64,000 nucleotides of DNA from Symsagittifera roscoffensis (GCF_963678635.1 NC_087063.1:57170759-57234758), one strand, 5' to 3'. Shown: positions 35,243 through 47,569, counted from the stretch's first letter. Notes: a model not told the origin generated them from the letters alone. Numbers and translations: made by a program.

Positions 35243-35248
35243 AGTTGT
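35243..35248. repeat. Target-site duplication, right copy (AGTTGT)
   Basis: Pairs with 31,198-31,203. Directly to its right unit B resumes with CTCTGGGAATGAAG as in unit A. Confidence 0.85.
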
Positions 35249-35484
35249 CTCTGGGAATGAAGTTTTTTTATTATGTGGCGTAGTGAGTGTAGGATGGATA
35301 GGAGAAATGCTTTGTTGTGTTGTTGTAGGCATTGTTTCAACTCTTTCTTCGTTGATAAAGTGTGATGTGGTTTCAATATCTTGTTGTGTAAGGTTTCTTA
35401 TTCCGTTAAGATTTTCTTGTTTGTTAATGAATGTGGAATTTAAACTATTACTTTCTTTTCTATCGGTTAACATTGCGTTATAGT

Positions 35485-36499
35485 TTAAAGGTGTTGCGTC
35501 AATAGTAAGTGGAATAACTCAAACATAATCTTTATGTACTTTATGTACAGATTCGTAATTGCTGCACTTGATATATCGGTTGTTATATTAATAATTGAGG
35601 GATGAGACCATTCGGGGCCCCAAACATAATCTGTCTGATCGGCTAGTATGGTTTCATCGTTTGAATTTTGTGGTCGAAAACATTTTTTTTGATGTTGAAA
35701 TGAAGTCTCTATTGTGAATAAAAACAATAGATTTTGCATCATGCTTATATTCGTTGTAAGTCATTTTTCACATTTTGTGATATGACAGTCTTAGTGAGGT
35801 CTTCACAAATTGTATCTAAGAATCTTGAGAAAAAAAACAACTTTCTTGTATTACAGCTGAGTGTCGGAAATGTTGAAATGGTGAATCAATTTGGTTTTTT
35901 TATTTCTTATATAACTATAAATAATACATCGTTTTTGAAGATTGAATTTGCTCTTTGTGAATTTTAATATTTTTCCTTTTTTTTTAGTTCTTTGTAAATA
36001 CTTTTAAAAAATTTATATCTATGTCGACTGTTTGTATTTGGTGTGATTTTTGGTTTGAATGTAGAGGTATAACTTCAATTGGGAATGTTCGGTAGTATGA
36101 GGTGCTATTACATATGTTTTTGATGAAATGATCAAAAATTTGTCTTTTTATACTTACTTCGGGAAATTCCTGTTTGCATGCGCGGGTTTTTTTTCGAATT
36201 AATTAACAGTTAAGTTGTGACAAAATTGTACTTGTCCTCGAGCGGGATCGATTTGTGGGTGGATAACCAGTGTAATTAATGAATCATCGTCAAATTTTTT
36301 TTTGTATTTCATAAATTTCTGTATCTTAGAACTGTTAATGTTTAACTTTCAATATGTCTTATCGACTGATTCCAATTGTATAGTCGTACCGGTTTATGAA
36401 AATAAGATTTTTTTAAATTTGCCTTTGCCGTTAATTGATGATGATGTTGTAGATTCCGAATCAGAAATATGTTTTTGTTGATCTATTGGGTTACTTTTA
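35485..36499 (-). pseudogene. gag: Gag N-terminal half, unit B
   Basis: Matches 26,863-27,868 of unit A, including the DYVWGPEWSHPSIIN segment (35,485-35,742) and the HPQIDPARGQ segment near 36,250. Here it continues without a repeat boundary into the frames at 36,500-36,743. Confidence 0.45.
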
Positions 36500-36743
36500 T
36501 CATTGGAATCTTCCAAATTTTGAAGTTCTTGTTTCGTTGTTGTTTTTAAAAACCTTTTCCATAGTTCGTTTTTGTTTCGCTAATTTTGTCTTCTTTGTCT
36601 TCTTTCGTGTTCGTCTTTTTAATCTTATTTATCTTATTCTTCGTTTTTGCGGTGCGATTAATCACAAGATCGTTCCTTTTGTTTCGAATTAAGAAAATTT
36701 GTAATATAATTGTTTGCTTACTGCCTAATTTATCTCTTGACAA
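36500..36743 (-). pseudogene. gag: Lys/Glu-rich N-terminus, presumed start of G2 Gag
   Basis: Minus frame 36,546-36,743 is strongly charged (repeated Lys, Glu, Asp, Thr). The adjoining frame at 36,500-36,560 links it to the first coding bases of unit B. It lies outside the duplicated unit and is single copy. Codon 1 is uncertain: an ATG at 36,743 is possible. Confidence 0.4.
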
Positions 36744-38060
36744 ACAGTTTAAAATAATAGATGCAATACTCGGAGGTTAGAGTTTTTATGTCCTAATTTG
36801 TTATTTCTTACGGTTTTTGTGTGGTTATTTTAACTTGAGGCATAAATTGTCTTGGTTGACGGGTTGGAGAGAGAGTATATCAACTCGTTTTGTATGATTT
36901 TTTTTCTCGTGACTGGGTTTTATTTTAAGATGATCTAACTTAATTTTACCTAGGGGTTTGATTTTTGATCAAGGGTTGGAGAATAGTAAATCAATCCACA
37001 AGTTTCAAGTATAGTTCGAACACAAGTAGATCGTTAGGTACTATTGAGAACTTAATAATATTTCAAGGTTCTAGCCTGGGTCATCCTAAAGGAAGGGCTC
37101 AAGTGAAAGATGAGTAACCGAAGTTCTACACTCTTTATCCTGATTAAAATGGTTAGGTTTCCAAAAAAAATTTAGTCCTGGGTCTTTGATAAGGGTTGGA
37201 GAGTGAATCGACGTTTGAGGTCTGTAGACACTTTGAATTATACGGTGGGGAGAACAAAGTTGTTCTGTTTGATCCAAGGAAGGAAATGATGATCAGATAA
37301 TTTAAGTGAAATAAAAAATAAATTAGGTTAAGTTAAAGATCCAAGGGAAGCCTTGATGATCTGCTTTTGGGTTAGAAGTGATTCATTGAAAAGCAAAGAT
37401 AAGCCTTGATAAGTTTTAATTAAAAATTTAAGTTAAAGTGTCAAGAATTATACTTTAAATTATGTTAGTTTTTTGAATAATTCAGTTTAAGTTTTAGGTG
37501 ATGAAGCTGGGATGAAGAAATATTTGATTACTTGAGAAGCAAGAAAATAGAAAATTGTGTTTAATTTAGTAAAACTAACGATACATTTTCTACTAACTAA
37601 ATTTTTAGTTTTATTTTCAATAAATTATTTATTTTTTAAAGTTTTGAAATCAATTTTCTGCAGATTTGGAAAGCAAATGACTTGTGCATCCTTTTTATCA
37701 GTCGTTTCTAGTGTATATATTTAGCTATAAAGCACCAAATAAGTTTTTGAACAGGTATTCTTTGAATAATTTTCATGTTAAAAAAATAAAATCTAAAATT
37801 ACTGCATAAAGTATTCTGAATTAAATATTGGTTGCGGATTTTGTCGTACACATGTAGTAGATCGGTCCGTCGTTTGATCTATGTTCACGCCGTGATCGCG
37901 GTCTTCGTGCAAAACCTGGCATTTCTTGTATTGTTCAAAAGTTTGCCGTAGATTCATTGAGATGTAGAGATATTTCTATTTAATTGTCTATTCCATCTAA
38001 CTTTTTGCAATTTTGCAATTGTCTATTTCTAATTTTAATTAGCTAAATCTAGGTTAGTTA
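36744..38060. other. AT-rich stretch 5' of G2, no gene seen
   Basis: This should contain the G2 leader and 5' LTR if the element were complete. I found neither LTR ends nor a matching copy at the 3' side near 14,000-17,000. No coding signal. Confidence 0.4.
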
Positions 38061-38261
38061 AGGTCTTGTTCGAGACTTTTGGTCGCACCAGATGAGTTAT
38101 ATACGAGGTACTGTACTCATAGAGTAATTTCAGATAAGTTAGTGCGTCTGTTCGTCACGCTATCTTATTTTCGTCCGGATGGATTCGTGCAACTTCTTAG
38201 TCTAATACCAATCTTAACCTTACTCTTATATTTCCTGGTCTCGATAGATCTAGTCTACACT

Positions 38262-38317
38262 GGTATTTACGAGTTGGTTCTTGGAGTTTATCGGTATTTA
38301 CGAGTTGGTTCTTGGAG
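38262..38317. repeat. 25-bp exact tandem duplication
   Basis: GGTATTTACGAGTTGGTTCT plus TGGAG occurs at 38,262-38,286 and again at 38,293-38,317 without change, separated by 6 bp. Recent slippage-type duplication. Confidence 0.95.
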
Positions 38318-38359
38318 AAGGAGAACGGCTGTAGTCTAAGATTTAATCAAATTGTTCTG

Positions 38360-38387
38360 GTGCTGAAACTACAAGTAGTTTCAGCAC
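38360..38387. repeat. Perfect 13-bp inverted repeat (hairpin)
   Basis: GTGCTGAAACTAC, AA, GTAGTTTCAGCAC. The arms are exact with a 2-base centre. No T-tract follows, and there is no neighbouring gene; it may be a transposon terminus pair or a protein site. Confidence 0.85.
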
Positions 38388-40879
38388 TTACAAATAAGTG
38401 TCAATGTTAGTGATGGAATATGATTGGTTAATTAGTAAAAAATTTAAAGAGATTATTTTATCAATAATGTAATTGGTTTATAAATACTAGTTTGGAACTG
38501 GTTCAATTTACCCTCCCCTCTACGTTTTCCCTCCACGCCTCCACGTCCCCTCCTCCGCGTTCTTTCACCCGCGTCCTCATGTGAGAGGGGGCATATATGG
38601 GGGAGCGGAGGAGAAGAGAAAGTTTTGGGGGTAAACATGGTGGGCGGTAAACGATAGGGGCGCAAAAATGCGGGCGATAACCTTGGGGTAAATTTGGAGG
38701 CGGTAATTAGTGGGGCGATTAAATTGGAAGTGGTGAATGTGAAAACTTAAAATGATTTTGGAGTTGTTGGCGAACAATTGCAGCGGTGCCCCATTTGAGC
38801 ACTTTTTGGAAAACTTCTTAAATTCAAGTATTAGATTTTCTGGCTTCTCCCAATACTTTTAAAATTACTGTTTCAGCGCCAGCTTTTTGGAAAACTGAGA
38901 GAAACGATTGCAGTTTTTCACAATTATATTTTTCATAAGTTTAACATTAAATTATTTTTGGTTCATTAGTCTTAAAAACTTTCGTTTCTTTAATTCGACA
39001 TCTAAAGTCATTCAGAAAACTTGATCAATTTCTTTTGTTCTTGTTTTCCGCATTCTGCTCTTCAGAAAATCTTATGCGTTAAATAAAAGTTTTTAATACA
39101 ATTTTTGTACTTAATAATACGAACCAAAATTTTACCATAGCTCGTGGTTTTAATTGGTTTCTTTTGTAGAATCTTCAATCGAACTGTAAAAATGACTGCT
39201 CTTAGAAATATGGGATAAATGTAAAAAATCTGAAATTGTGAAAAATCAGAACGATGAGATTGAACAAAATGGGAGATCAGCTGTGGGTTTAGTGATGCGA
39301 TGATTGCACGGGGAACATTAGTGGACTTTACGACTGAGACTGACGCCATCATTTCTTCACAACAACAATCGACTCCTTCTGCTGACGAGAAATGATTGAA
39401 AGTACAATCACGGAGAAAAACAATCGATTAAAGAGCAGAAGGCACGTGAACACAAACGACGCCACCATTGAACACAGAAAACGGCAGAAAGAAAAAAAAA
39501 CAATAAAAATCTATTGTAAATTGAGTATTTTTTCATCGTCAGTTTCCAGATTGTTATCATTCCTTTCTGCTGTGGATCGCCGCACAGGTAAGAAAAATGC
39601 TGCGTTTTTTAAATCGGAGCTGGCTGTCTTTACCAAAAAATACTTGAATGTGAATTGCTTATGGTAGCTATTTAAATTTATGCAATACAAATGCGAGAGA
39701 ATGTAGAAAAAGAAAAATAAAGATCTAATTTATTTCAATCTTTGATTTTAAATGACTCTAGAAAAACGTTAACTTAGAATTTGACCCACGGTGTACAGTT
39801 GATAAATTAATCACTTTATAATCTCTCCAAATTTTTCAATTGTTCGATTTTACATGCAATCAAGTTTAGGTGCTGCCATAAATTAGTTTCTGATTCAAAA
39901 CTAGTATCTGGTTCTGAACAAAAACAATTAAATTAATGACCTTTGGTTTGAATCATCTGCAGGAAAAATTTAAAAAACTGTCGAGACTTCGCTTGTCTAA
40001 TTCTGGGCTAGCGTCTTATAAAATAAACTCGGAAAAGTGCTTTTTGATCAATCAAAAGGTGAAGTTTTCCGAGCTAGACAAGAGGCAGCCTGGTGTTAGG
40101 CCATCGAAAAGAGATCTGATCCAAACTAAAAATAATTTATAACCAAATATATAACCAATAATTTATAACCAAATCTGTGTAATGATAAATAATTTTTTAA
40201 AGTGAAAGCGGCTGAATCTTCTGCCAACAATTCTCAATATGTTATCGGCAACTACAGCTTCATTCTGAAACAATTAAAAGTTTTCTCGGTCAGGTGCAAT
40301 TGCAGAATACTTAGCAAAGCTAAGGGCAAAGTGAAACAAGTCTGCTCCTATTGTCGCATTGTCGATAATTTTTTTTCATAAGTTAAAAATTTGCGGTAAA
40401 AATAAATTAGCACTGAATGTATTTCTCAGTTTTTTTTATCACCCTACACGCCGAGTAAAGCCTAAAAAGGTACCTGTCGCGTCTGATAACGGATAAATAT
40501 GAGCAAATTATTTGCCTCAAATCAATGTTAATTAATTTAATTTGCCGCTGGTGCTTTAATATGACAAAAAATTTTCGCGTTAAATATCCAAAAATGTTAA
40601 ACGTTCAAATAAGTCCTACATAAATTAAAACTATGGTCGCAGGTAAGCTTTTGGTAGATTTAAAAAAACTGTGACCTAAAAATTGAAGTTTTCTGGCAAA
40701 AAAAGCACCCGAGAACAAGTATTATGCCACTTTAGTCAAAAAAGCAAGTTGAAAAATAAATCAATTGCAGAAATTTTTCTAACCCTGTCAACCTTGACCT
40801 AATTAAATGGATATTTTGCTAGTAGCAACGTAATCAAGTGTAATATTTTTGTTTTTAAGCAAAATTATTTCATTCTGAA

Positions 40880-41392
40880 GCATTTTTGTTCCGACTTTCG
40901 AAGAAAAGAGAATATTAATGCTCGGCGTGATTTTTTTTTATTCAGTAATTTTCGCCGACCGAAATAAGAGTTTTAAACACAAAGTTTTTATACCCAATTC
41001 AATATATTGACTTCCATTTCTTTTACCACCAGATATTTTACCTTCGATTGTTTTTTGTAAAGTTCTGGGGGTTTGAAAATTGCCAAATTGGCCATGTTCT
41101 GGACTGAATTATGCGCGCTTTGAAGAATTTATTCATATTGCTGAGAGCGTAATGCGAATTATTTATACTTGGCCAGTTATCTCGCACAACAAAACTGTTC
41201 CAAGTTGAACTCAGGCTAGAAAACCGGATCGGTCGTATTAGTTTCAAACGAATCATTATTTCACGTTTTGGTTGTGCAAAAATTATGGTTTTCAATATTT
41301 TTTTTCGCAAAAACTTTAAAAACTATTCGACATGAAGTAAAGAACAGTCGAAACATTCAGGATTTTGCCCTGATACACGAGCAGTCTCGTGG
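40880..41392 (+). repeat. Dispersed repeat family R, copy 1
   Basis: Diverged copy. It contains TTTTTGTTCCGACTTTCG near 40,890, an AAACTGTTCCAAGTTGAA block near 41,190, and ends with the family terminal motif CCCTGATACACGAGCAGTC near 41,370. A small AGG-ATTTTG-CCCT stem precedes the end. Confidence 0.6.
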
Positions 41393-41479
41393 ATACCCAT
41401 TTCGAGTAGCAATTTATCATAGTGGGATTTTCAATTTAGTGCTAATAATTACTTTATGTACTGAAAATGGTTGCTGGAG

Positions 41480-42045
41480 ATTGTATTATTGTTCCGACTT
41501 TCGATACGAAAGTAACCGAATATTTGTGCTCGGGGTGGGTTTTCTTTCTTCCGACAAATTTCGACATTTTAACTAGCCATTTTAGACGGAGTGTTTTTTT
41601 ACATCAATCAAAAGCTATTGTTGTCTTGAGCTTGAATTTGAAAAGATATTTCACCTGTGATCATTTTTCATAAAGATATGTGAGCTTAAAGATTGCCATT
41701 TTGGCCATTTGACCAATTTGAGACAATTAACGCGCGATATAATTTGCGCTATTAACGCGTAAGTCGAGATTTAAAACGTCTTAAAAATTATTCCAAATTG
41801 CTTGAAAGAAGCTTATTTGCCATAATTGATTTGTTACAAGGATCGAAATTTTTTGTTTTGTACTTTATATGACGTGTGGGGGGAAGATTTTTATAGAAAA
41901 ATTTTCAAATTTTGGTAAAGTTTTTCATTTTGTTTTATTTCATTTAATTTTTTTTATGTTGTTTATGTTATTACTGCTCCATAAACATTAAAAGGCAGTC
42001 GGAACTTTCAGGGCTTAGCCCTGATACTATCAGTCTTGTTTAGTT
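41480..42045 (+). repeat. Dispersed repeat family R, copy 2
   Basis: Aligns over its length to the reverse complement of 47,570-48,090: shared TTGTTCCGACTT, ATATTTGT-CTCGGGGTG, CGTCTTA...TTCCAAATT, and ATGTTATTACTGCTCCATA. It ends with AGGGCTTAGCCCTGATACTATCAGTCTTG, in which AGGGC/GCCCT forms a stem. Confidence 0.7.
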
Positions 42046-43469
42046 ATTACAGAATATTTTTTGCAAAGATTGCATTAATAACAAAAGCCATTTCAATGTT
42101 TACTAAATATGTTTCCGTTTAGTAAAACAAAACTGCTAATAATTTTTTCTATTTAATCACCCGGACGCTCTAGTATGTTCTAAGTGATATATTTTGCATT
42201 GCGTAGCCTTTAAATTAGACCAAACAGCTTGACTCAAGTTTGTTTTTGGCTTGATTTCTGATTCGAAATATTTCGCTAGTCCTTCTTTAATAAAAGGAAT
42301 CATATAGGTCGCAAATTTTCCCTCCTCGTCATTTTCTACCTTATCTTAACCCGATGATCACATGAGTAATATATTTTAGTTTTGCATTCAGGGTTCAAAA
42401 ATGTAAATAGTCTAATGAATCCATTAATTATCTTAGTTAAGGGGCAAATTTTTTCGTTAAAAAAGACACAGAGCAAAAATCTAAGTTCCTTCATTTTCTT
42501 CAAAACTCGAAATAATAACTCTTTGAACTGCGAGAAAAATCATTTTTGAAAAATCATCCCTACATATGCCTTGTCAGCGTTGTATTCCTAACCTTTTTTA
42601 TGAATAAAATAGAAAGAATTTGTTGTCTGTTCCGAAAAACTTGGTTAGGACGTAAAACCTATATCAAAACAAAGATATCAGCAGCAAAATAATTTTTAGA
42701 GTTTTTTTTTCAAAAAAATAATAAAATTAAGGTTACACTTGAGCATCGCAAACTATTTTTCTAATGTAGCATTAAAACAGACTAAACGCTTATCTCTATC
42801 ATCAATATATTTACATGAAAAGTTTAAGCTGGGGAAAACAAGGTTCAGATACCTTCATGACTTGATTTACAAAAACTTTTTTGTTATTTTTTAATAGAGC
42901 TATAATAAACCTATCTAATGAAAATCCCAAACATTTTTCATTTATCAAATCTTTTCCTCACTACAGAATGAAATAAATTTTTGGTGCTGTCAACAGTTTG
43001 ACTATCTTGGTTGACGCAGAATTGATTGTATAATTTGTTTTTCTCCATGCATAAATTGAAAACAGAACTGCAATTTTAGGTTTACTTGAATGTTTTGAGT
43101 GCCTCTTAACTGGTCTTGTTGAATAGTTTTGGTAGAAAATTTTTGATAATTTTATGAACTGTAATTTTTATTGGACTGCGCTTTTAAAAAATGACGTGAA
43201 AACTAAAATTTGAGTCCGTTTCTGATGAGCTCTGTACAACGAAGCTTATAGTTTTTGGTTTATCAAAAGTTTTTGTGAACTATTCGAGACCAGTTATGAG
43301 ATAGTTAACATGACCAATTTAGTTTTCTGCAATTCTGAACAACAAACTTGAGTGCGGGCCCACCACGCATAATAAAGTCGAGTATTGAGTATTACATAAG
43401 AGTGTTAAATAACAAAAATGGAAAATGTATTTTTTTATCTAACGCTGGGATTGAGAATCAGAACAAAAG
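42046..43469. other. AT-rich stretch, no gene
   Basis: No coding frame or RNA gene recognised. Mostly short AT-rich words. Confidence 0.5.
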
Positions 43470-44372
43470 CAAACAAGACTTCTCGTATCAGTCTAGAACG
43501 CCCTGAATGATCCGACTGTCCATGAACTGGTCTCAGATAAGTTTTTGGTGAATGAGTTATAGACAAAATATGAAAATTAATATTAAGAAATGTGTATGGA
43601 AGTATTTAGACCTGGCTAAATTGAATTTCGAACGATTTTGTGGCGCGGAATATTTCGCCACGCGTAAATGCGCGTTAAACTTTCAGCATTAAAGAATCAC
43701 AGGACTCTTATAGCCACATTAGTCTATTAGTAAGCGTTGGACGGCAATTTTTAAGCCACATGATTTTAGTTGTAAGCGTACCCCCTCTGGGACTACGAAA
43801 AACACAGGATCGATCCCTCGATGGAAATTTTTTTGAAAGTGTTCTCTTAAAAAAAATTAATTTATGCATTTATATTCCTTAGTTTCTTGAAAAATTGAAA
43901 CAACAAGACTGCTCGTGTCAGTGCCATTTTTTATCAAACAAACACTGCTCTATGGAGTTTAAAACGCAGTCGGACATTTGGGGCTTTGCCCTGATACGAG
44001 CAGTTTTTTTCCCTCGAGGTATCAGTTTTGTGTTTTTCGTGATCCCAGAGGGGGTGCGCTTACCAGTAAACTCTTCTGATATAAACATTGCCGTGAAATC
44101 CTAACTAATAATCTACGGTGGCTATAAGAGCGCTGTGTTTCTTGGACGCTGAAAGTTTTGCGGGCATCATTTACACGTGGAGAATTAATCCGCACCACAA
44201 AATGTTCCAAGTTCAATTGGGGCAGATCTGATTAGTTCCACACACGATTCTTAATATTCGGCCTAAATTTCATAGTATGTTTATAACTCACAAACTAAAA
44301 ACTTACTTAAGACCAATTTATGGACATTCGGAACGTTCAGGGCAGTCTAGACTAGTACGAGCAGTGCTGAGG
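43470..44372. repeat. Foldback: two family R copies head to head
   Basis: 43,470-43,830 is the diverged reverse complement of 44,012-44,372. Matching blocks in mirrored order are the AAGACTTCTCGTATCAG end, TTCAGGGC, the CCACAAAAT/GTTCCAAGTTCAATT block, GGCTATAAGAG, and CCCAGAGGGGGT with CGTTTTTCGT. The 180-bp middle contains a smaller pair, CAAGACTGCTCGTGTCAG (about 43,907) and CTGATACGAGCAGT (about 43,993). The apparent frames at 43,895-44,104 and 44,022-44,216 lie in the repeat and are not genes. Non-autonomous foldback or MITE-like. Confidence 0.75.
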
Positions 44373-46002
44373 AAGGGGATTGTAATTGAGAAGTGCCAAA
44401 ATTCTTATATTTTCTATTATAAGGTTAAGCACATTTCTGTGTGTGGTTTTCAAGAGTTCAACCCCTTTGATTGACCTTGTTTGGTTTGTGCTCAATGTTC
44501 TTATTTTAGTGTTTGGCTAGGTTGGAAAATTTGTTCGAAAAATATGTTTCGACGATTTGTTTCAGTCAATGCTGAGACAAAGTATTCAAGCTTTTAATTT
44601 AGTTTGGTGCTTAGTTACAAGACTACTCAAGAGTTTGTTTTTAAAAAGTCTCTAACACTCGTCAAAAGTTTTTGCGAGTTGATATCTATCCTACGATAAA
44701 AATTGTAGTGCAACAAAACTTTCATTTTTAAAAATCTATATCGAATTCAGAGGTAGAAAAAACATTAAAAAACAGAGACTGCATCACCTTTTTTATGAAG
44801 TATATTTTAAATTTAACAAGACTGTTTGTATACGAGAAATATTTGAAAACACTTATTACTACACCAGAACTCAGTCCGCTCGATTGATTTGTTAGCTAAA
44901 TTTTCAAACCTATCTTGCTGGCTGAAATTTTTTTTCATTGAAAAACGTTAACAGCCTTTTATACTTCTCCATCTACCAATGCAACTGCCCGTTATTGACT
45001 GAGAGAGTTAACTCGTTCTGATTGCATAATTTTTTTTATAAATGGACGCTCGGAGCTGTTAAAGTCAAACAAGACTGCTCATATCAGGACGAAATCCTTA
45101 ATGTTTTGACTGACGCTTAAAGCCGGTAAAATATATTGGTTACAAAACTGATATAAATCATTAATAACCCACAGAGTTTGATAACTATGATAGCTAATTT
45201 TGATTTTTATTTTTGATATCCGATCATCATTCAGCCTTAAAAAATCACTCCTTGCCAATTAAAAATCAAATTGAACACGGTTAAACTATTTTTTGGTGCT
45301 TGCTTACATAGTTAGCATTCATTGGACGTAACGGCGATCAGAAGCATTGCTTCAAAGGTCGTAACAACGTCTGGAAAAAACAGAGCCCCCATTTTTTTTC
45401 ATAAAGCTAGTGCTCTTTACGAAATTTTTATTTAATCTAAGCACCATTACTCGTGAATTTTGTTAGATTCATGATTGTTTGCTTGAAGTTTTTATTCCCG
45501 AAATGGCGCTAACAAAACATCGAAAGGTAATTTTACTGGAGTAAACTAAAATTTGAGTGGCCTGCTGCTCGCTTTACTCTCAAAATTAGACTAAAACTTA
45601 GAAGTTTGAATCGTTTTTTTTTCAATACTGGGACAATTTTTGACTTTTTTAAATGTCGATCAAATCACGAGTGAAATAACTCTAATAGGATTTATCACTT
45701 GAACTATTCAATGATATTTCGTCGTAAATGATTTTGTGTTTCCACCCGAAAGCAAACCACCCGAAAGCAAACTTTCTCCCCATTTTCAATGAACAGAACA
45801 CATGCGAACCACGCAGTTTTAATGCATACATCAAAAGTGAAATGAATTGTTTTCCATAGTGTTTATGAAAAAACGACATTAAAATTGATCTTTAATCATT
45901 GAAAAATACTGTCCCTAAATTCTAAAATCACGCGCAAAACGTCACAATGGTTTTTGTGGTTTTTTAGGTCAAACTTTTCAAAACTTTGCTAATATAAATT
46001 TT
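44373..46002. other. AT-rich stretch with stray family R ends
   Basis: A further inverted family end, CAAGACTGCTCATATCAGG, lies near 45,072, and a weaker one near 44,820. A 15-bp exact tandem repeat CCACCCGAAAGCAAA lies at 45,742-45,771. No gene recognised. Confidence 0.5.
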
Positions 46003-46969
46003 TTAATGTTCTACTACTACTTTTAGAGATATGTGCTCATTTTTCACCAGAACATTGAGAACAAAACTACAGTCAGTATGAGAATAGACTCTATCCAAGA
46101 GTTTCCCAAAATAAGCCCACAGATACTCCGCGTTTTCTTCGCTTTGTAGAAATTCGACTTGCTTCTCATTGTTACGAAGTGCTTCCTGGATACTTCCCAT
46201 GTTGGATGACATCACCGTGTGACTTTTTTTGGTTGGCGAATAGTTTCGTGACGTTGCAGAATCTGAAGATTCGCCATTCGGTTGTGGGTCCGTCTGACTT
46301 TGCAGTTCTTTAAAATGCGACCAATCTGTTCCAGAAAATGATTTCTCCGTGGATCAGCGGAAGTAATCCGAACACTCTCATGAAGTTGCATGAGATGAGA
46401 TGCCTTGTTCGGAGGCCCATTCGATGCGTTCCATAGGCAAAGTGACACTTCGTAGCTTAAAAACACTCACAGTTAATAACGGTTAGATAGCGAGAAATTC
46501 AGAAATGGATGCCCTGATAACCTATCGTTTTCCCCATTTTGATATTGTTCTATGACATTCAATTTCAATAAACCTAGAATATTTAAGTTCCAGCCTGAAA
46601 GAGTTCTAGTAATGCCTTTGGCTCCATCGGAAACTTTTCAATGGATAAAGGTATGCGTCAGAAAATCAAATGGAAAAAAACTAACATTCAATGACAAAAA
46701 GTGTCCAGAGGAGTCATATGGCAATTGGCAGCCTGGCAGAAATATCCAATTTTAGATAAATTGAGAGAATACGAGGGAAGCAGATCCGAAATAATCCCAA
46801 CGACATGAAGTGAATTGTGATAGCTAACGTTATTTTCTCGCCAGATTTCACAGGGATGAAGAATATGAGTAGAGTAGTGCGTTCGAAACGAATAAAATGA
46901 TGACGTGGAACAGATGCCGACAATTGAGTCCCAGGTGGACACCCAGACTGCCCATTTTGTCGTGGTCAC
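46003..46969 (-). pseudogene. Cys-loop (nicotinic-type) ligand-gated channel fragment, broken
   Basis: Minus-strand reading near 46,845 gives FFIPVKSGEKITLAIT, the pore-lining M2 entry of Cys-loop receptors (usually LPxxSGEK-TL-I). In the next frame ISDLLPSYSLNLSKIGYF (about 46,740-46,790) follows, which matches the M2-M3 loop pattern xxPSxSxxxPLIGxY. Further on, 46,212-46,466 and 46,003-46,215 read as a charged intracellular loop and a helix ending AYFGKLLDRV before a hydrophobic stretch, as before M4. One slip lies near 46,800 and one in an A7 run near 46,228. The product would be a plasma-membrane cation channel subunit. An exon pair of a real gene with assembly errors is possible; a pseudogene is more likely. 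Confidence 0.5.
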
Positions 46970-47569
46970 CTAAAAAAGTGGTTCTTTTCCACTCCCCATC
47001 CTTATTTGAAACTTAATTTTAACAACCATTTTAACTTTGACATATCTGTATTCAAAGAAAGCGCTTTCGGAGAATTTATAGGATTGATCAGCCAAAAACG
47101 GACTTCACAAAATTAGAGCCCGTGGGGCGGGGAAGGTGCGAGCTTTTACTGGCATTTATTTTGCTCAACTTGACAAATATAATTGAACACATTTCTACGA
47201 TAGAAATAAAAATTGAAAGGTGGAACATCAACGTTTTTCCAATCACGTATTTATACCTCATACTTAACATAGTAAAACTAATAATTACACCAGGAAACTA
47301 ATGCTAATGTGAGCTGGGGAAGGGGATAAAAAACGAATCGCTTAAGTAGTTAAAACTCAATAGATCATCCGTACGCAACGGATGCTAACTTTCCTGATAA
47401 AAATATTGATATTACCTATCCATTTCGTTATATTTTGTGTAAGGAAATGATCAACTTCTTTCTTAGCTTAGAAAAAAACAATTTCTGGAAAAGAATTACC
47501 AGAAACCAGTTCACTGCACAAACGCAACCAGATAAACATGCTTCAAGTATACACAATAGCCGTAGCAAT
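46970..47569. other. Upstream of the receptor fragment, no gene seen
   Basis: The minus strand has TTTTTTAG directly before 46,969, which would suit a splice acceptor for the receptor fragment, but no upstream exon was recognised. Confidence 0.35.

Larger units (their letters stand above)
27869..36499 (-). repeat. Unit B of the tandem duplication in G2, interrupted by a LINE
   Basis: This matches unit A along its whole length except for the 4,045-bp LINE plus target-site duplication. Without it the unit is about 4,586 bp, within 10 bp of unit A. It carries the same Gag frameshift as unit A. It adjoins the presumed Gag N-terminus at its high end, so G2 now has the order Gag N-terminus, unit B, unit A, RT. 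Confidence 0.92.
38061..40850. other. Non-coding stretch with small repeats, no confident gene
   Basis: A frame at 38,079-38,339 has one hydrophobic segment but runs through a tandem duplication. Frames at 39,062-39,352 (minus), 39,392-39,667 and 39,936-40,142 (plus) have no recognisable domains. None is called. Confidence 0.4.

Noticed and set aside
23275-36499. Units A and B as the two LTRs of one element
   Set aside because: Each unit contains gag and protease coding sequence and they are directly adjacent; this is an internal tandem duplication.
36744-38060. 5' LTR of G2
   Set aside because: Expected by position, but no matching 3' copy or LTR end signals could be found by eye.
41038-41673. 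Open frames at 41,038-41,310, 41,268-41,576 and 41,467-41,673
   Set aside because: They lie inside dispersed repeat copies, overlap on both strands and have no domain.
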